This document shows positions 46,980 through 58,559 of a stretch of DNA of 64,000 bases, piece by piece; positions within the stretch are counted from its first letter, which is position 1, and each line of letters starts with the position of its first letter. Both the position numbers and the translations under genes were made by a program. Below the pieces are notes generated by a model that was not told the origin of the DNA, made no database searches, and saw nothing but the letters and a program-made list of their open reading frames with translations. Origin of the DNA: Kappaphycus alvarezii (taxonomy: Eukaryota > Rhodophyta > Florideophyceae > Gigartinales > Solieriaceae); contig NADL03000045.1 of assembly GCA_002205965.3 (NCBI GenBank), positions 62,001-126,000 of the forward strand. Reading direction: 5' to 3'.

Positions 46980-49280
46980 AACTTACTCATATCATACCGT
47001 AATAAACTGTGTTTTCAATAATAAAATTAATCAACTCTATGATTACTGAATAACTGTGAAAAAAGTCCATTAGGAAATCGAAACGGAACCCTGAACTCCG
47101 TACAGCTAAACGCAGCCTCCTTTTGTCTGCGTACATGTGAGCAAATATCACCAAAACTTAATCACATATTCGGACGTACAATACGATATGTCGACTTGCT
47201 GGGTGACTGTTTCTGATGCTTTATCACTGGTATGCGAATGTGCAATGCTGCAGGGTCCTTAAGAGATAAGTTGGGATTGGTGGCTAAGCTCTGCGTGTTG
47301 TGAGGCACGAAAACTACAGATGCCGCACACGTTGATCAGATTGCCGAGCTAAGCGTCTGATACAGACGAATATTCACTCCTCCCGTCGACCATCCGCTAC
47401 GAGACGCGACAGTGCTGCGTATCTCTCTATGACCTTGGATGTTGCCACAGCGGGTAATCCTAAGGAGTCGAAAGCTAGCGTCACAAAATACCATCCTAGC
47501 TTCGATCGTCCGGTAGTTTCTCGCCCGGAATGGCTGCCACTTCAGTGACCAGGTCCCTCTTGTTCCCTTTTCTGCTGCATTGGCAACAGATCACGCTTCC
47601 CGTGCTGCCATTGACTTATTTACGTAGATTAGTCAAATAAAGAGGCGCAATCAATTCCGCGCAACTGCATGCCGGGGTTCAGGGCATCATATTACAGTAA
47701 AATGGTTAAAAGCTAATTGGCCTCATAAATTGCAGAAGCAAACCAGACATCTCGTCTAGACTGACTACATCCAACCTTCACTTCATCTCGCTCGCTGGTG
47801 CTCGCGCACCGCGTGGGCGCCGGACCTTCTTCCGGCTCTTCCTCAGGAGATTGCCCGTCACTGCTGCAGAGCTCTCGCAGCAATGTTCTTGTCGATGGCC
47901 ACATCGAGTGTATTGCATCTCCGCGCCCCCAGCACACGTGGGACGAACTTCGAAAGGTGTATAAGGATGGCTCTAATACTCGAACAAGGTTTGCGAAGTC
48001 CACCGTACCCTGCCGCGCTCAAGCCCACCGTCATTTTGACAGAGTGCGAGGGGTTGTGGTCTTCACAGACTTGCGGGCTGGTCGTCAATATCGCTCGTAC
48101 GGAGTTCTCGCTGTTGTCGCCGTCTCTATCTGTAAGCATATGTGTTTACAGCGGGAGTTTTTTAAGCCTCCTGATTCCTCCGTTCAGGTGGTGGAGTTTT
48201 TCTCCGGTCCCTTTCTCACTTGAGTGGGCAATTGGTTCAGCCATTGCCCGGAGTCGTCCGTCTAGCAGAACCCGAGGTCCTGTTTAGTGCGGAATTGTCT
48301 ACAAACAATAAATCTTCACTGTTTGTTTTCTCACAGTGGACCATGTCGCGGGAACACAGCCTCCTCCAAGTTATGAAATGGCCTATCATGAGACATGCAT
48401 GTCACTCTTTTGGCATGCGTAAATCGGATTTCGAACCACTGGAAGCCATCAGTATCGAGATCTCTGCTCTGCATTTAGCTTTGTTCGTTTTTCGAGATCC
48501 ACGTTTTCTCTGTCATATGGAATAGTCTAGAACATCATGGGAAGAGATGATGGGCAGATTTTTGCGCAACCATTTGTCCGTCGGTTATCGAAAAAAGTTT
48601 CGGAAACTATGATATACCTGTGGTGCACCCAACAAAGAAATTCACATCGCGGCTGTTCGTTTTTCAGGGAAACGTATGCCCGTTACGCAGTGGCGTGCAG
48701 TTGCGTGATGGGCGTACGAGACTCTGTTCAGCGTGCCGCTTGAAGGTTTTTCTTGCTGCAGATTCGGAGATTCGGAGATTTTTATCAATGTGCAAAGTGT
48801 ATCGTCGCCAAGAATAGTTGCTATGATTAACTAGCAGTAAATTCTTTTTCTCACTGTGTGGAGTGATCATGATCAGTTTGGGTCTAAATTTCTGTAGAGA
48901 GTACAACTCATTTTGATTGCTTTTCCATCCATAATTTCCTCAATAATTGCCGTGCCTGGACAAGTCCGTTTATGCAACGTTTAAACCGTTTTACAAAACC
49001 TCACACCAGCCCTGTGAGGTAGTACCTCATGACTCGGCCTCATTTCCAGACTCTCCATACAGACCTGCCCCCCTTAGCCTTGGGAAAATAGCCGTCCTGC
49101 ATCCCTAAGAGCATCTCTACCGTTTGCGTAATCCAAAATTCAATAAGGACAGGTGTAGCAAAAAATATTGGAGGGTATAATTTCCTCAAACGCGTTCTAA
49201 CGCCGGATTCAACTGTATCTGTTTGACACCGGATCCTACGTACTCATTGCAGAGTCCAATGATTATTTTGATGCTGAAAA
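46980..49280. other. Unassigned stretch between Harbinger copies
   Basis: Frames around 47713-48290 overlap on both strands and show no family signature. Cysteine- and arginine-rich text at 47883-48287 is typical of chance frames in GC-rich DNA. I see no repeat, LTR or TIR here. Confidence 0.4.
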
Positions 49281-49281
49281 G

Positions 49282-50545
49282 GTGATGTTGGCACCAATAT
49301 TATCTGTTGCTGGGCCAGCACACGCTCATCTGCCCCACTCAATCACCCACCTTTGTCTCAGCCGACAACGTCCCGCCCTTCGCTCTATAGCGGACACTAT
49401 GCAAGACAGCATACATGCTGTGCTCGAGGGCAGTTACCTGGATGATCAAGAGGCATTTTCGGCTGCATTGTGGATGCAGATGACAAGAATCGCTTTGCTA
49501 ACAGCGCCAAAAGCAGGACAGTACGGATCTGTCCCAGGATAAGCAGACAATGTAAATCGCGACTATGACTGCGCTCACCACCACTACATGGTCAAATACT
49601 TTTGGCATTCTGGCCAACCTCGGCCTGGAAAGACACAGAAGGGACCGGAACAGCCACACAGCGCGTTTGAGAGAAGGTTCAGAATGACTCTCTCAGTTTT
49701 TAATCGCGTTCACACCTCAGCTGTAGCCCAGTCGACGTACCTACGAAAAGGAATGAATCCTGATGTGACTGGCTACATGGTAATATCCCCGCTCTTGAAA
49801 GTAATCATTGCACTACGGTCTCTTGCTTACGCGTTGCCATCTGATTTGGCTGACGGCATGTTAGATATCTCGGAAATTACAGCATCAAAATGTTTGGCCG
49901 CGTTTTTCACCGCAGTAATGGTATTTTTTGGATCAGAGTATCTGAGAGCACCGACATCGATGGATCTCGAAAGAATAGAAAAAGGATTCGCCGCAGCTGG
50001 ATTTCCAGGGTGCATTTGTTGCCTCGACTGTGCGGGCTAGGAATGGAAGAACTGCCCAAAAGCTCTCCAAAGGATTATGACTGGTAAGGACGGGACACCT
50101 AGCTTTAGGATGGAGGTTATATGTTCGTTAGATTTATGGATATGGTCGTTTCGGTTTGGGCTACCAGGAACATTCAATGACCTGAACATCTTTGAACTAA
50201 GCGACCATATTTCGGAAATGTACTAGCCGGTATCTTTCCCCCTGTACGTCCAAGTTTACTCTTGATGGAAAGGTTTTCACATGATACTAATATCTCACTG
50301 ATGGAATATACCCGCCTTGGAAGATATTTGTGAAGGCACTAACTAATTCGCTAATTACAAAGGGTGATATGTTCAGTAAAAAAAAAGGCGTGCAAAAATG
50401 TGTGGAAAGAGTATTTGGCGTCATGTTTCGAAGTTTTAAGATACCACTTGTCCTTACCGAACTTTGGAAAGTGTCTAAAATGGCAGTTATCGCAAAATAA
50501 GCAGCAATTCTGCACACTATGAATTTGGAGGTTATAAGAGGCCAA
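49282..50545 (+). pseudogene. Plant-like PIF/Harbinger (HARBI1/ALP1-like) transposase, copy 3
   Basis: A different subfamily from copies 1 and 2. The 150-codon frame 49588-50040 includes FERRFRMTLSVFNRV and LKVIIALRSLAYALPSD. GFPGCICCLDCAG ends it and carries the first catalytic Asp (relatives: LDCMHWEWKNCP). After the stop at 50040 the same text continues: EWKNCPKALQRIMTGKDGTP and LDLWIWSFRFGLPGTFNDLN with the second Asp region. Near 50296-50475 DGIYPPWKIFVKAL, VQKCVERVFGVMFRSFKI and LTELWKVSKMAVIAK hold the Glu (VERxFG) and end of the domain. Upstream frame 49282-49542 may be its N-terminus. Several stops. Confidence 0.82.
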
Positions 50546-50559
50546 TATGGCAGTGACGG

Positions 50560-52356
50560 TTCCGGAGGGTACTCAATGCACTACAATTAGACTGAGGATA
50601 CGACGGATATTGTCACTTTTCCATTGAACCATGTAGATTCCATACTAGGTTTAAAGTACATGAGATCGCCGACGATATCAAGGTCCGAGGCTTTCATGGA
50701 GATCTTACAAACGCATTGATTAATCACCAGTGGAAACAAATTGGAAGTGTGCGTTATCAATAAAGGCTCCACAGGTGTTATTCTTCGAGGATGATCACCA
50801 GTGTTTTTTTACTATCTTGATGAATAAAATGAAACCTGTGTCCAAACAATGTTTGATGGCCTCCTCGATAGTGCCCCAATAAGGAATATATACTTTCACA
50901 CAAATCCTATTGAAGAGAATATGACGATTTAAAAAACAGCTCTAAATACATTCATGAAACCTCGTGTAGACTTTCCTACCGGGCGAGACCGTATTCATAG
51001 GGCGATGAGTGCTTTTAGTAGCACGGATGTGGTGGAAACGGAGGGGGCGTCATTTTTTCTGAAAGATATGTTGGCTGATCCCAGTCAACTTGTATGGCGT
51101 CATGGATATATTGATGATATCTGGCCTGGCGTCAGCCCTCTACGAATGTCCGGTTGAATCTATTCTGAGTGCATGGGCACTCCTACTGTTCTTGTCGGGA
51201 AAAAAAGTAGATGCCTCGAATCAGTAAAGCACCCAATCTTTTCCCGTTGATGAATGCAGCCTGCCTGATGGCTGGTCTGGAGGCAGCCTTCTAAGAAATG
51301 TTGGAAGCGTCGTTGGCTTTAGAAATGTAGAGCAATATCATACGAGCTGACTGGGTATCAGCCAATATATCTCTGAGAGTAAATGAATCCTACCCTTTCC
51401 CCCACTGGAAGGGGAATTTTATGGTTAGAGAAATTGATTAGTGACTATCTGGAGTATTCCGAGATACCGAGTAAATCTTCCATATATACGATGCGCGGTG
51501 AACGCGATTGTAATTTCTCCTAATAAGCTGCATATATAACGTCGACGTTTGGTAGAGTTAGAAGCACTTTTACAGAAGCTAGTATTGAAGACAGTATAGC
51601 ACAGATGGCAAGCTGTCGCTGTATGAAAATGAGCAATTCGTGAAGGCTCCTACTAAAAACGGGCGCTACTTAATGATAGAACGTGATTTACATATTCAAC
51701 AGGCAGTAGTTGAGGGCATTTGCTGATTTGGGTGAAGAGGGGGATGAAGTGGGAGTAAGGAAGTATCGAACTTGGAGATGACTCATCTCATGATGAAGAT
51801 GATTGCTTTACTGCAACCCTACCTGCCCAAGGTTAGATTTTTCGCAAATTCAGAGAGCTCAAAGACATGGCGTCCAATTCTAACGTTCTTGATGCCAGCA
51901 ACTCTTCGCAGATGGCCAGTTTATCTTTTTTAGAATCCAAAAGGAAATAATCTTCCTCTCTATTAAAGAAGCTTCTAACGCACGAGGTACTGAACCACTT
52001 AGTTTAGCAGTGCAGTTGGGTAAACCTTATTAAAGCCAATTTCGATAAAAAGCTATAGATTGGAGCATGTGCAGGGTTGGAACTATTCGGAGTAGTCCCC
52101 TTTATTTTTGGGGATGTAGTGAGAGATGTGAACAACAAACATAAGCAAAAGAGGGCTATGTGAAACAATGGTAAAAGTAGTCTGGTAAACAAGTATAATT
52201 GTAGTTGCGAGACTTACCATTAGTTTAGAATTGCAGCTAGACCTAGGGAGCTCGTATCATTATCAATAACACTACTGGCACCATTTTGGATTTCTACGTG
52301 ATAACCCGAATTGGAAGGCGGATGAACAGTATCAGTGCGTGCTCCAGCCTCTGTAT
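50560..52356. other. Unassigned stretch between transposase and SANT gene
   Basis: Short frames only. A plus-strand frame at 50954-51157 (67 codons) and serine-rich text near 51870-51945 (SNVLDASNSSQMASLSFLES) recall linker regions of accessory proteins but cannot be assigned. This stretch could be the interior of a single Harbinger element with convergent genes. Confidence 0.3.
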
Positions 52357-53268
52357 TTAATTGTCGAAAGCCTGCAACTCGCTAGTGTCATTAAATGTGG
52401 ATCTTTTGTTTTCTTGGTGAGTGCACTCCAAAGCCTGAATTGCCGTTCTCAGTGCAAACTTCGTATACCTCTCCTTTAGTAAAAGATCTGTACCGGGAAT
52501 GGAAAACAGGTTCATCATAAAGCTTTCTCTCTCCACCTGAACGAGCTCTTGAGTAGCTTTACATCTCTTAGCAGATGCCTCTGCCAGCAGTTCAGAGCCC
52601 TCTGCATCCGCGCTTTAAAGAATCGACTTTTTTTGAAAGTTCCATGTATGTATGTTCCTACCCAAAGGTCTTTTTTTTGCTGGTGGGTGGTTCTGGTCGT
52701 CACTGTTCGAATTTCTGCCAGCTTCGTCCCCTGTCGTAACTGAACTGGAAACAAGAGCCACGACTTGCGCCTACTCCAAAGACTCTGCCCGGTCTCTCGA
52801 ACCTATAATGAGAGACCAGGAATGACTCGTTAGAAAAAAATTATAGGCACTCACGGAAGGGATATTCACACCCAAAATCGGCGATTGGGTCCGCAAGAAT
52901 TTGTATATCTGAGACACGTTTGCATCACCATTGTACACTGCAGTAGCTGCCCCGAGGATATCCTCTTCAGTCGAAGATCCTATCGGATTCTTTTTCTTTA
53001 TCGATCCGATGATTCACTCGAACTTAACGGCCTCGCAACGCGCTTTACAGTGCTTCTGGATGATTGTGTCACCCGTGCGATCTGGGTACAATATTGACGG
53101 GTTTCTGCGTTTGACGTATTGCATAAATTTATTGTACGCCTCCGAAACTTGCGATCTGAACAAATTTCTCCTCTTCCCCGACCCTGAAGTTGGGTATTCG
53201 GATGCTGCAACATAAGCGCGACATGCTGCAACACTTTCTTCTGCAGCCCACCCTTTTCCCACTCCCAT
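52357..53268 (-). pseudogene. SANT/Myb-like (NAM-associated) accessory protein of Harbinger elements
   Basis: Starting at ATG 53268 a single frame runs 303 codons to a stop at 52357, broken by two stop codons (53014-53016 and 52771-52773). The N-terminus MGVGKGWAAEESVAACRAYV is the SANT-like trihelix fold with its conserved tryptophan. SILYPDRTGDTIIQKHCKAR follows, then NPIGSSTEEDILGAATAVYN, the usual PTGAxxED...RA stretch of NAM-associated proteins. The C-terminal third is lysine- and glutamate-rich and helical (AKRCKATQELVQVERESF). Such proteins are the DNA-binding partners of Harbinger transposases. Its convergent orientation to copy 3, 1.8 kb away, suits a two-gene Harbinger element. A longer start at 53439 is possible, but the family normally begins at the chosen ATG. 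Confidence 0.75.
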
Positions 53269-54250
53269 TGTTACCTGTCGTTGGGTGAACTCGTTCAGTT
53301 GAAATTTGCGGGAGATAGTACTGTGATTTGGCCAGGGAGGTTGGAAGCCTTTGTTATATCTAAATCTATGTCGCGTTTTCCGTTGTATTGGCGCGAAAGA
53401 AGTTCCATGTCGTTTAGTTTTTCTCCTCGTACGGGCCATCTTTTAGCTGTGCTCTCCCCACCCCCGATGTGATAGGCGGCTTGTTGTCTACTGTAGTTGA
53501 CCACGAAAGTGAGGTTACTGATGTTGCTGAATTTGCAGGCAAGAGATGGAGGGGGAGAAGCAATCCATTCACGGTTTTTGAGGGTGAATGGGGTTGAGGA
53601 GTATCGAATTCGTTGTAGTCCCCAATACTCTAGGAGTGATATTTGCAATAGTGCGGCATGTATACTGTCATTATTACGTACTGTACGGGAGAATCGCTCT
53701 GATTGGCTGCTGATTGGATTAGAACGCGGTGGATCGAGTTCCAAAATGGGGTCATTTGGAACGCGATTGACCTGAATGGAATCCAAAATCCAACAGAAAC
53801 TGATTGACTCCAGATCGGATGTTGATGGGTACGTGCAGAAATGCCGAGTCAAAATCCAAAATACCGTTGGATTTCTATTTTCGACAACCAACAGGGATGA
53901 TCTGATTAGTAAAGCACCCTAATTCCCCCCCCCCACCCTTTTACAAAACAACAGTTTCGAAGGGCGGCTTTGGTTAGAATTTTTATAAATTCAGTCGATG
54001 TTTCCGCGTGCATACAAACTGCCCACTACCGGTTATTTCTGTCCTTTTGTTGGCAAAAGATTCGTCACAGGAGAAATTTTGGAGTCGCGCAATATTACAG
54101 TGTCTGCAATTATTATCAAAAATAATAATGGCAAGGAAATAAAACACAGTGCGCCATGTTTCTCAATGGCGAATACTGTATACTCCGCGAAATTCGTACT
54201 GTATTTGTACTATTTATGACACGCTTGTTTACACTGAAAGCATTCATTTT

Positions 54251-54630
54251 TGTAGTATGCGCGGTGTAAGCGAAGGAGAGTGGGAAAGAAAGGCACAGTG
54301 AACGGGTACAAAGGTCCCCCAGGGTGCAGTTTCAGTCCCGTATTTGGTTGTTTTAGTAGAGCGAGTCACTAGAACGGTCGATTTTCTTCTTAATCTCCTC
54401 AAACCACCTCTCTCCTCACGCAACGATCGGGCAGTGAGGGCTTCCTAATATAGCCATTCGATAGCTATAGAATAGTAGATACAGTAGACGATAGCCACTG
54501 TATTACCGGGAGCACAATACCGTAGTACTGCCACTTGGCTATTTAGGGCACAAATAATTGGATCTGCCAAGTCAGATTAGTTTGGCCCGTGATTGGCCGA
54601 GACCGTTCGTTCAGTACGCACTGTACAACA
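54251..54630 (-). repeat. 3' LTR (minus orientation) of RT-less Copia
   Basis: Partner of 58175-58554. A purine-rich tract (ATCGGGGAGTA read on the minus strand, about 54631-54641) directly precedes it in transcription direction. Confidence 0.9.
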
Positions 54631-54681
54631 TACTCCCCGATTGGACCAAAACGGTCCTCATACCGAAAAGGGCCCAATTGA

Positions 54682-55152
54682 TTAAAATTCTTGAACGGAA
54701 TGATACGAACGTAAATAAAAAGTGTGCAAACCGATTAAATTGACATTAAAAGTTCTTCGTGCAAAACGCAGTACAGAACACCATATAACCGCCTTTTTTA
54801 TTGGTGCAGAACGAAAACGTTTTGACACCATGAAAAAACAATAAAAAACTGAAGCTTCGATGTCCGCAATATTTGCCAAATGACGCACTTGACAATAGCA
54901 ATCGACATCTGATCCGTCGAGAGGTTGTACATATAATCTCCAATGCTTCTGTGATTTCAACTCTTGTAGGAACTTCGTACCATCCATGAGAGGGCTAGTT
55001 CCAACATCTTTGTCAAATTCGACATTCTTGAACGTAGCCCGATTGGCATTGTTCTTAGTCACAAGGAACGAAGACGAATGCGGAAAGACTATCCGATTTT
55101 TTCTGGATGTCATCGATACGACTCGAGAACAATGAAGAACCATTTTCGTCAC
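54682..55152 (-). pseudogene. Linker remnant between integrase and 3' LTR
   Basis: A 156-codon minus frame. ATFKNVEFDKDVGTSPLMDG resembles the linker that precedes RT in this Copia type. After about 54900 the text (cysteine- and phenylalanine-rich) is not RT. The join between linker and 3' LTR is where RT and RNase H should be, so the deletion breakpoint probably lies between 54640 and 54950. Confidence 0.5.
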
Positions 55153-55299
55153 TGACCGCTATGCTTAGAGATTGTTCAATCTATGGTATTGGTCTTGGTA
55201 TAGAAGCAGACAGGATAAGTGCAGCGGCAACAGATGCACCTTTTTCATAAACGGGATCTGATTGCCCTGTCCTTGTTCTGAATCCTCGATACTGTCCAA

Positions 55300-56224
55300 C
55301 TATTGCAAAAGGAATGAAGAGGGGTACAGACGTATGTCCTCGTATGCGACTTTCAGCCGATTTCCGGTTCCGTATTTGCTCCGTGTGAGCTCGACGAAAT
55401 GTTCTTTTGCGTTTTGGACGTAACCCAAATTCCAAACACCATGTTTTGTTTGCTTCTCAAAGAAGTAAACTGGAGTTCCTTTCGTCAAAACACTTGACGG
55501 AACAGTGTTAGACGATCGAGATTCCGGCATCTTTGAGAGCGTGCGGCGTGCAACTTGCTCATAATTTGCGTCAAATTAACTCGGACTCCGCTGGCATCTG
55601 CGGCAGACCAAGAATAAATGGATTGTATCCTCTTGCAAGTTAAAAGGCACTAACACGATTATTTCCACGAAGAAGGTTCGTTGCAAGTACGGCTCTTGAG
55701 ACATTTCTTGGACCATGAACGAAGTACCACATGTGTTTCGTTCGTGCATTGAATCCTTGAGAATACGCAGTGACATCTGACGTAGAGTGAAGTTTCACTT
55801 CTACTGAACCGACTTTGCTAAGTCTCCTCGCAGGACGAGGCTTCGGTTTGATGCCATGTTTTTGCAACGTTTTGCAAAAATCATCATTGTCGAATTCCTG
55901 ATCAAACAATATTGATTCACGGGCTCCATTCACTGCGATCCAGTGAGTTTCAAAGATTCTTCCAGCTTCTTCCATATCTCTGGTCGACACAACAACCGCA
56001 ATGCAGAAGCGTGAAGCCAGGTCTTTCATATGGAGTATTGGGCACTTCGTCAATTCAACAACGTACATGGAATCGATTTGCACATCCTCGTTAAAGGTTC
56101 GAAGTGACTTTTTTAAGGATATCTTGTGCACATTGAGCGGACTTCCAGTCGTCTTGCAGCTAGAGCATTTTTCTACGACAGCTTCGAGGGCTTGCTCTAA
56201 GAGTGGAGAAAGAACTCGCCCCAT
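55300..56224 (-). pseudogene. Copia integrase of RT-less element
   Basis: Frame 56224-55640 (194 codons) has the second half of the zinc region (EKCSSCKTTG). Catalytic residues appear in order: Asp in DVQIDSMYVVEL, Asp in LFDQEFDNDDF, Glu in KVGSVEVK, after which the text decays. Frame 55530-55300 holds the C-terminal part (TKGTPVYFFEKQTKHGVW, then LKVAYEDIRLYPSSF). Histidines of the zinc region lie in another frame near 56260. Core residues are present, but frame changes break the protein. Confidence 0.75.
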
Positions 56225-56246
56225 TTGCAGAGATCCTCTATGTCCT

Positions 56247-56830
56247 TTAGAGGCGAATTGGAGTACAGGTGAAGTTTTGAGGCGAACTCTTTCGCAAGAT
56301 TTCCCATAAACCGCGATATTTTGTACCTTCGTCAGCTAAGTGTCCATTGATTCCAAGGAAAGCCCACTGGGTCGCAAGGTAGCTTTGGAACTTGGATATT
56401 TGGCTCATAACAACATGAAGATGAGTTCGAACTTCTCTACCTTCATTAACATAGATCGGAAGCACTATTTTGCTATCGAATCCTTCTATTACACCTGCAG
56501 GTATAATAATAACACGATTTTTGTGCGAATTTAGCTCATCCGATTTGCTCAATACACAATTTCCAAGTAGAAAAGGACCATCGCGTTTCGTGATATAGAA
56601 CGGAATAACGATTTTTTCCCTTTCAAATCTTCATGAGGGAGTCTCCATATGCCGAATTTGAGCTCCGCATCGCTGCAGTTTTGTCCATAACCATGGTAGA
56701 ATGGCTCACAATCTAAAGAATCCAACTTGAATTCGATGCCCATCGCTAAAGACAGCGCTACTGCTGACTTAATTCCTCCCAGGGATCGGGGGCAACCCTC
56801 GTCCAAAATGGGATTCGGGTCGTTATGCAT
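56247..56830 (-). pseudogene. Copia protease-like region of RT-less element
   Basis: Frame 56830-56549 includes NPILDEGCPRSLGGIKSAVA, where DEG stands in place of the aspartyl protease DTG/DSG, and LDCEPFYHGYGQNCSDAELK. The frame 56552-56247 continues with NRVIIIPAGVIEGFDSKIVL. Order and content fit a divergent retroviral-type protease followed by the pre-integrase link. A frame change joins the two. Whether DEG supports catalysis is unknown. Confidence 0.65.
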
Positions 56831-57340
56831 GGGTGTCAGATCATACTTGGTAGGGATTCCGCTTACCAGGCTCCTTTGCCCTTAGAATGCTTAGAGCCCG
56901 GACGAAAATACTCATTGAAGTGTTCAGGTATTCTATTTCTTTTGGAATCTTCCTCATGGCGATCTTTTGCTTCTCGATCTTCAAAGTGACAAAGCTCTGA
57001 TGCTGGAACTTCAAGTCTCCGCTTTTATGGTCCTTCTCCCACAATCCATGGAAGCTTCTCCGAAAAGTTCCGCCAGCCTTGTTGACTCCTTCCTCTTGCC
57101 ATCCCGATTGGATTTGTAATTCTCGACGTCGTTGCCGTAAGTCTTCCGCTTCTTTTCGTTGAAAGCGTGTTTTTTGACAAGTTTCTGTTCCTTTCATCTC
57201 TTTGGCCCGATTCACTACTACTAAAAAAAATCCTGACCTTATAATCAAATAAGTTCTCAAAATGAGCCCTTGTAATCTGAGGTTCATTTCTGTGGTAATC
57301 TGAGCGAGAGAGCGAAGTACATTCACAGAGTCGTCAAGAA

Positions 57341-58174
57341 TCAAATGCAACGTCGGCCAGAGGAAGCAATGGATTTGGCTATATGTTGAGTACCACCTGG
57401 CTTCTTGATATTGCCGAAGATAGGTTTCGCATATCGACACATGCTGTTGAAGCGACCTGGGACCTTCTTTAACGCGAGATTTTCATTACGACTTGAACTC
57501 CCAGAGGCTCTTGCGCTCGAGATAGCACGCCTTCTGGTACTCAAAGATATCTTCTGTACCTCCTCCAATGTCAATTTGAATGTTTTCTCAGAGCTTATTG
57601 CTCCCTTATCTCTTTTTTCTGCCATTCCAATAAGACGGAGCTTGGCGTTGGTTAAGGACGCTTCAGAAAGTGAAGCATTATTAAGCAATGTAATTACCAG
57701 TACTTCTTCGACTTGAGATTGACTGGACCCTGATTTCATGAGGTGTTCGACGGCGAGTCCGCGGAACCTAGACACGTAACGGTTCAAGTCCTCATTGTTC
57801 TTGCGCTTGCAAGAATTATCCCTATTGAAGTAATTAATGAGGCGAGTAACCACGTAGAAAGAATGATCTTGGGCAATCAAGTCCACGATCTCTTGCACAG
57901 CTTTGACTTGGTCTTCTTGCTTGTAATCGATCTTTCCTTGCTCTTGTGCTTCTTCTACAACATCTGCTGAGCTTGGCGAAGACCTCGATCGTACAGCTGA
58001 CGTCCAAGTGTGTGTAATACGGTTGTAGAACCTTTCTTCTCCTTTTTTGGCTGCGGTTGCTATGAAGCCAACCAAACTTGCAACCTTCTTCTCCACGACG
58101 GAGTTCTTGGTCCGACTCGAATACCGGAGGTTCATCATGTCTAGACCTTTCTCGAAGTCCTTCCCTGGGCCCAT
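57341..58174 (-). CDS. Copia gag, open frame
   Basis: A 277-codon frame whose ATG (58174-58172) is the first base after the 5' LTR. Central text TRLINYFNRDNSCKRKNN, EDLNRYVSRFRGLAVEHLMK and LLNNASLSEASLTNAKLRLI is the Copia-family gag fold. It forms the particle that packages element RNA. The last 35 residues, after about 57440, change character and probably mark a frame change into the nucleocapsid part; the neighbouring frame 57440-56841 is lysine/arginine-rich and may contain it, but no clear CCHC knuckle is seen. This is the best preserved gene of the element. Confidence 0.75.
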   Translation of the reverse strand: MGPGKDFEKGLDMMNLRYSSRTKNSVVEKKVASLVGFIATAAKKGEERFYNRITHTWTSAVRSRSSPSSADVVEEAQEQGKIDYKQEDQVKAVQEIVDLIAQDHSFYVVTRLINYFNRDNSCKRKNNEDLNRYVSRFRGLAVEHLMKSGSSQSQVEEVLVITLLNNASLSEASLTNAKLRLIGMAEKRDKGAISSEKTFKLTLEEVQKISLSTRRRAISSARASGSSSRNENLALKKVPGRFNSMCRYAKPIFGNIKKPGGTQHIAKSIASSGRRCI

Positions 58175-58554
58175 TGTAGTATGCGCGGTGTAAGCGAAGG
58201 AGAGTGGGAAAGAAAGGCACAGTGAACGGGTACAAAGGTCCCCCAGGTGCAGTTTCAGTCCCGTATTTGGTTGTTTTAGTAGAGCGAGTCACTAGAACGG
58301 TCGATTTTCTTCTTAATCTCCTCAAACCACCTCTCTCCTAACGTCCCGATCGGGCAGTGAGGGCTTCCTTATATAGCCGTTCTATAGCTATAGAATAGTA
58401 GATATAGTAGACGATAGCCACTGTATTACCGGGAGCACAATACAGTAGTACTGCCACTTGGCTATTTAGGGCACAGATCATTGGATCTGCCAAGTCAGAT
58501 TAGTCGTGGCCCGTGATTGGCCGAGACCGTTCGTTCAGTACGCACTGTTCAACA
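58175..58554 (-). repeat. 5' LTR (minus orientation) of RT-less Copia
   Basis: In transcription direction it starts TGTTGAACAG and ends ATACTACA. A TATATAA promoter box lies at 58369-58375 (read on the minus strand). Gag starts on the very next base. Confidence 0.9.
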
Positions 58555-58559
58555 ATTTT

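Larger units (their letters stand above)
54251..58554 (-). mobile_element. Copia element lacking RT/RNase H, with perfect target duplication
   Basis: LTRs of 380 bp (54251-54630 and 58175-58554) have TG...CA ends. ATTTT lies directly outside both (54246-54250 and 58555-58559). The LTRs differ at about 13 substitutions and two single-base indels (about 96% identical by eye). On the minus strand are gag, a protease-like region, integrase and linker text, then directly the 3' LTR. No YVDD box, RVT_2 text or RNase H is present in the 4.3 kb, while a full copy of this family would be expected near 6 kb or more. The element must have moved in trans or lost the RT after insertion. Confidence 0.9.

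Noticed and set aside
52790-52850. Possible intron in the SANT gene (GTGAGT ... ATTATAG)
   Set aside because: The unspliced frame continues the SANT-protein text on both sides, so splicing is not needed and would change the frame to worse text.
53295-53891. 198-codon minus-strand frame upstream of the SANT gene
   Set aside because: No recognisable domain, different frame from the SANT protein; probably 5' non-coding DNA of the element. Kept as not annotated.
56841-57440. 199-codon minus-strand frame in the RT-less Copia as a separate gene
   Set aside because: Overlaps the gag end and is likely the frame-shifted nucleocapsid part; no independent start or domain.
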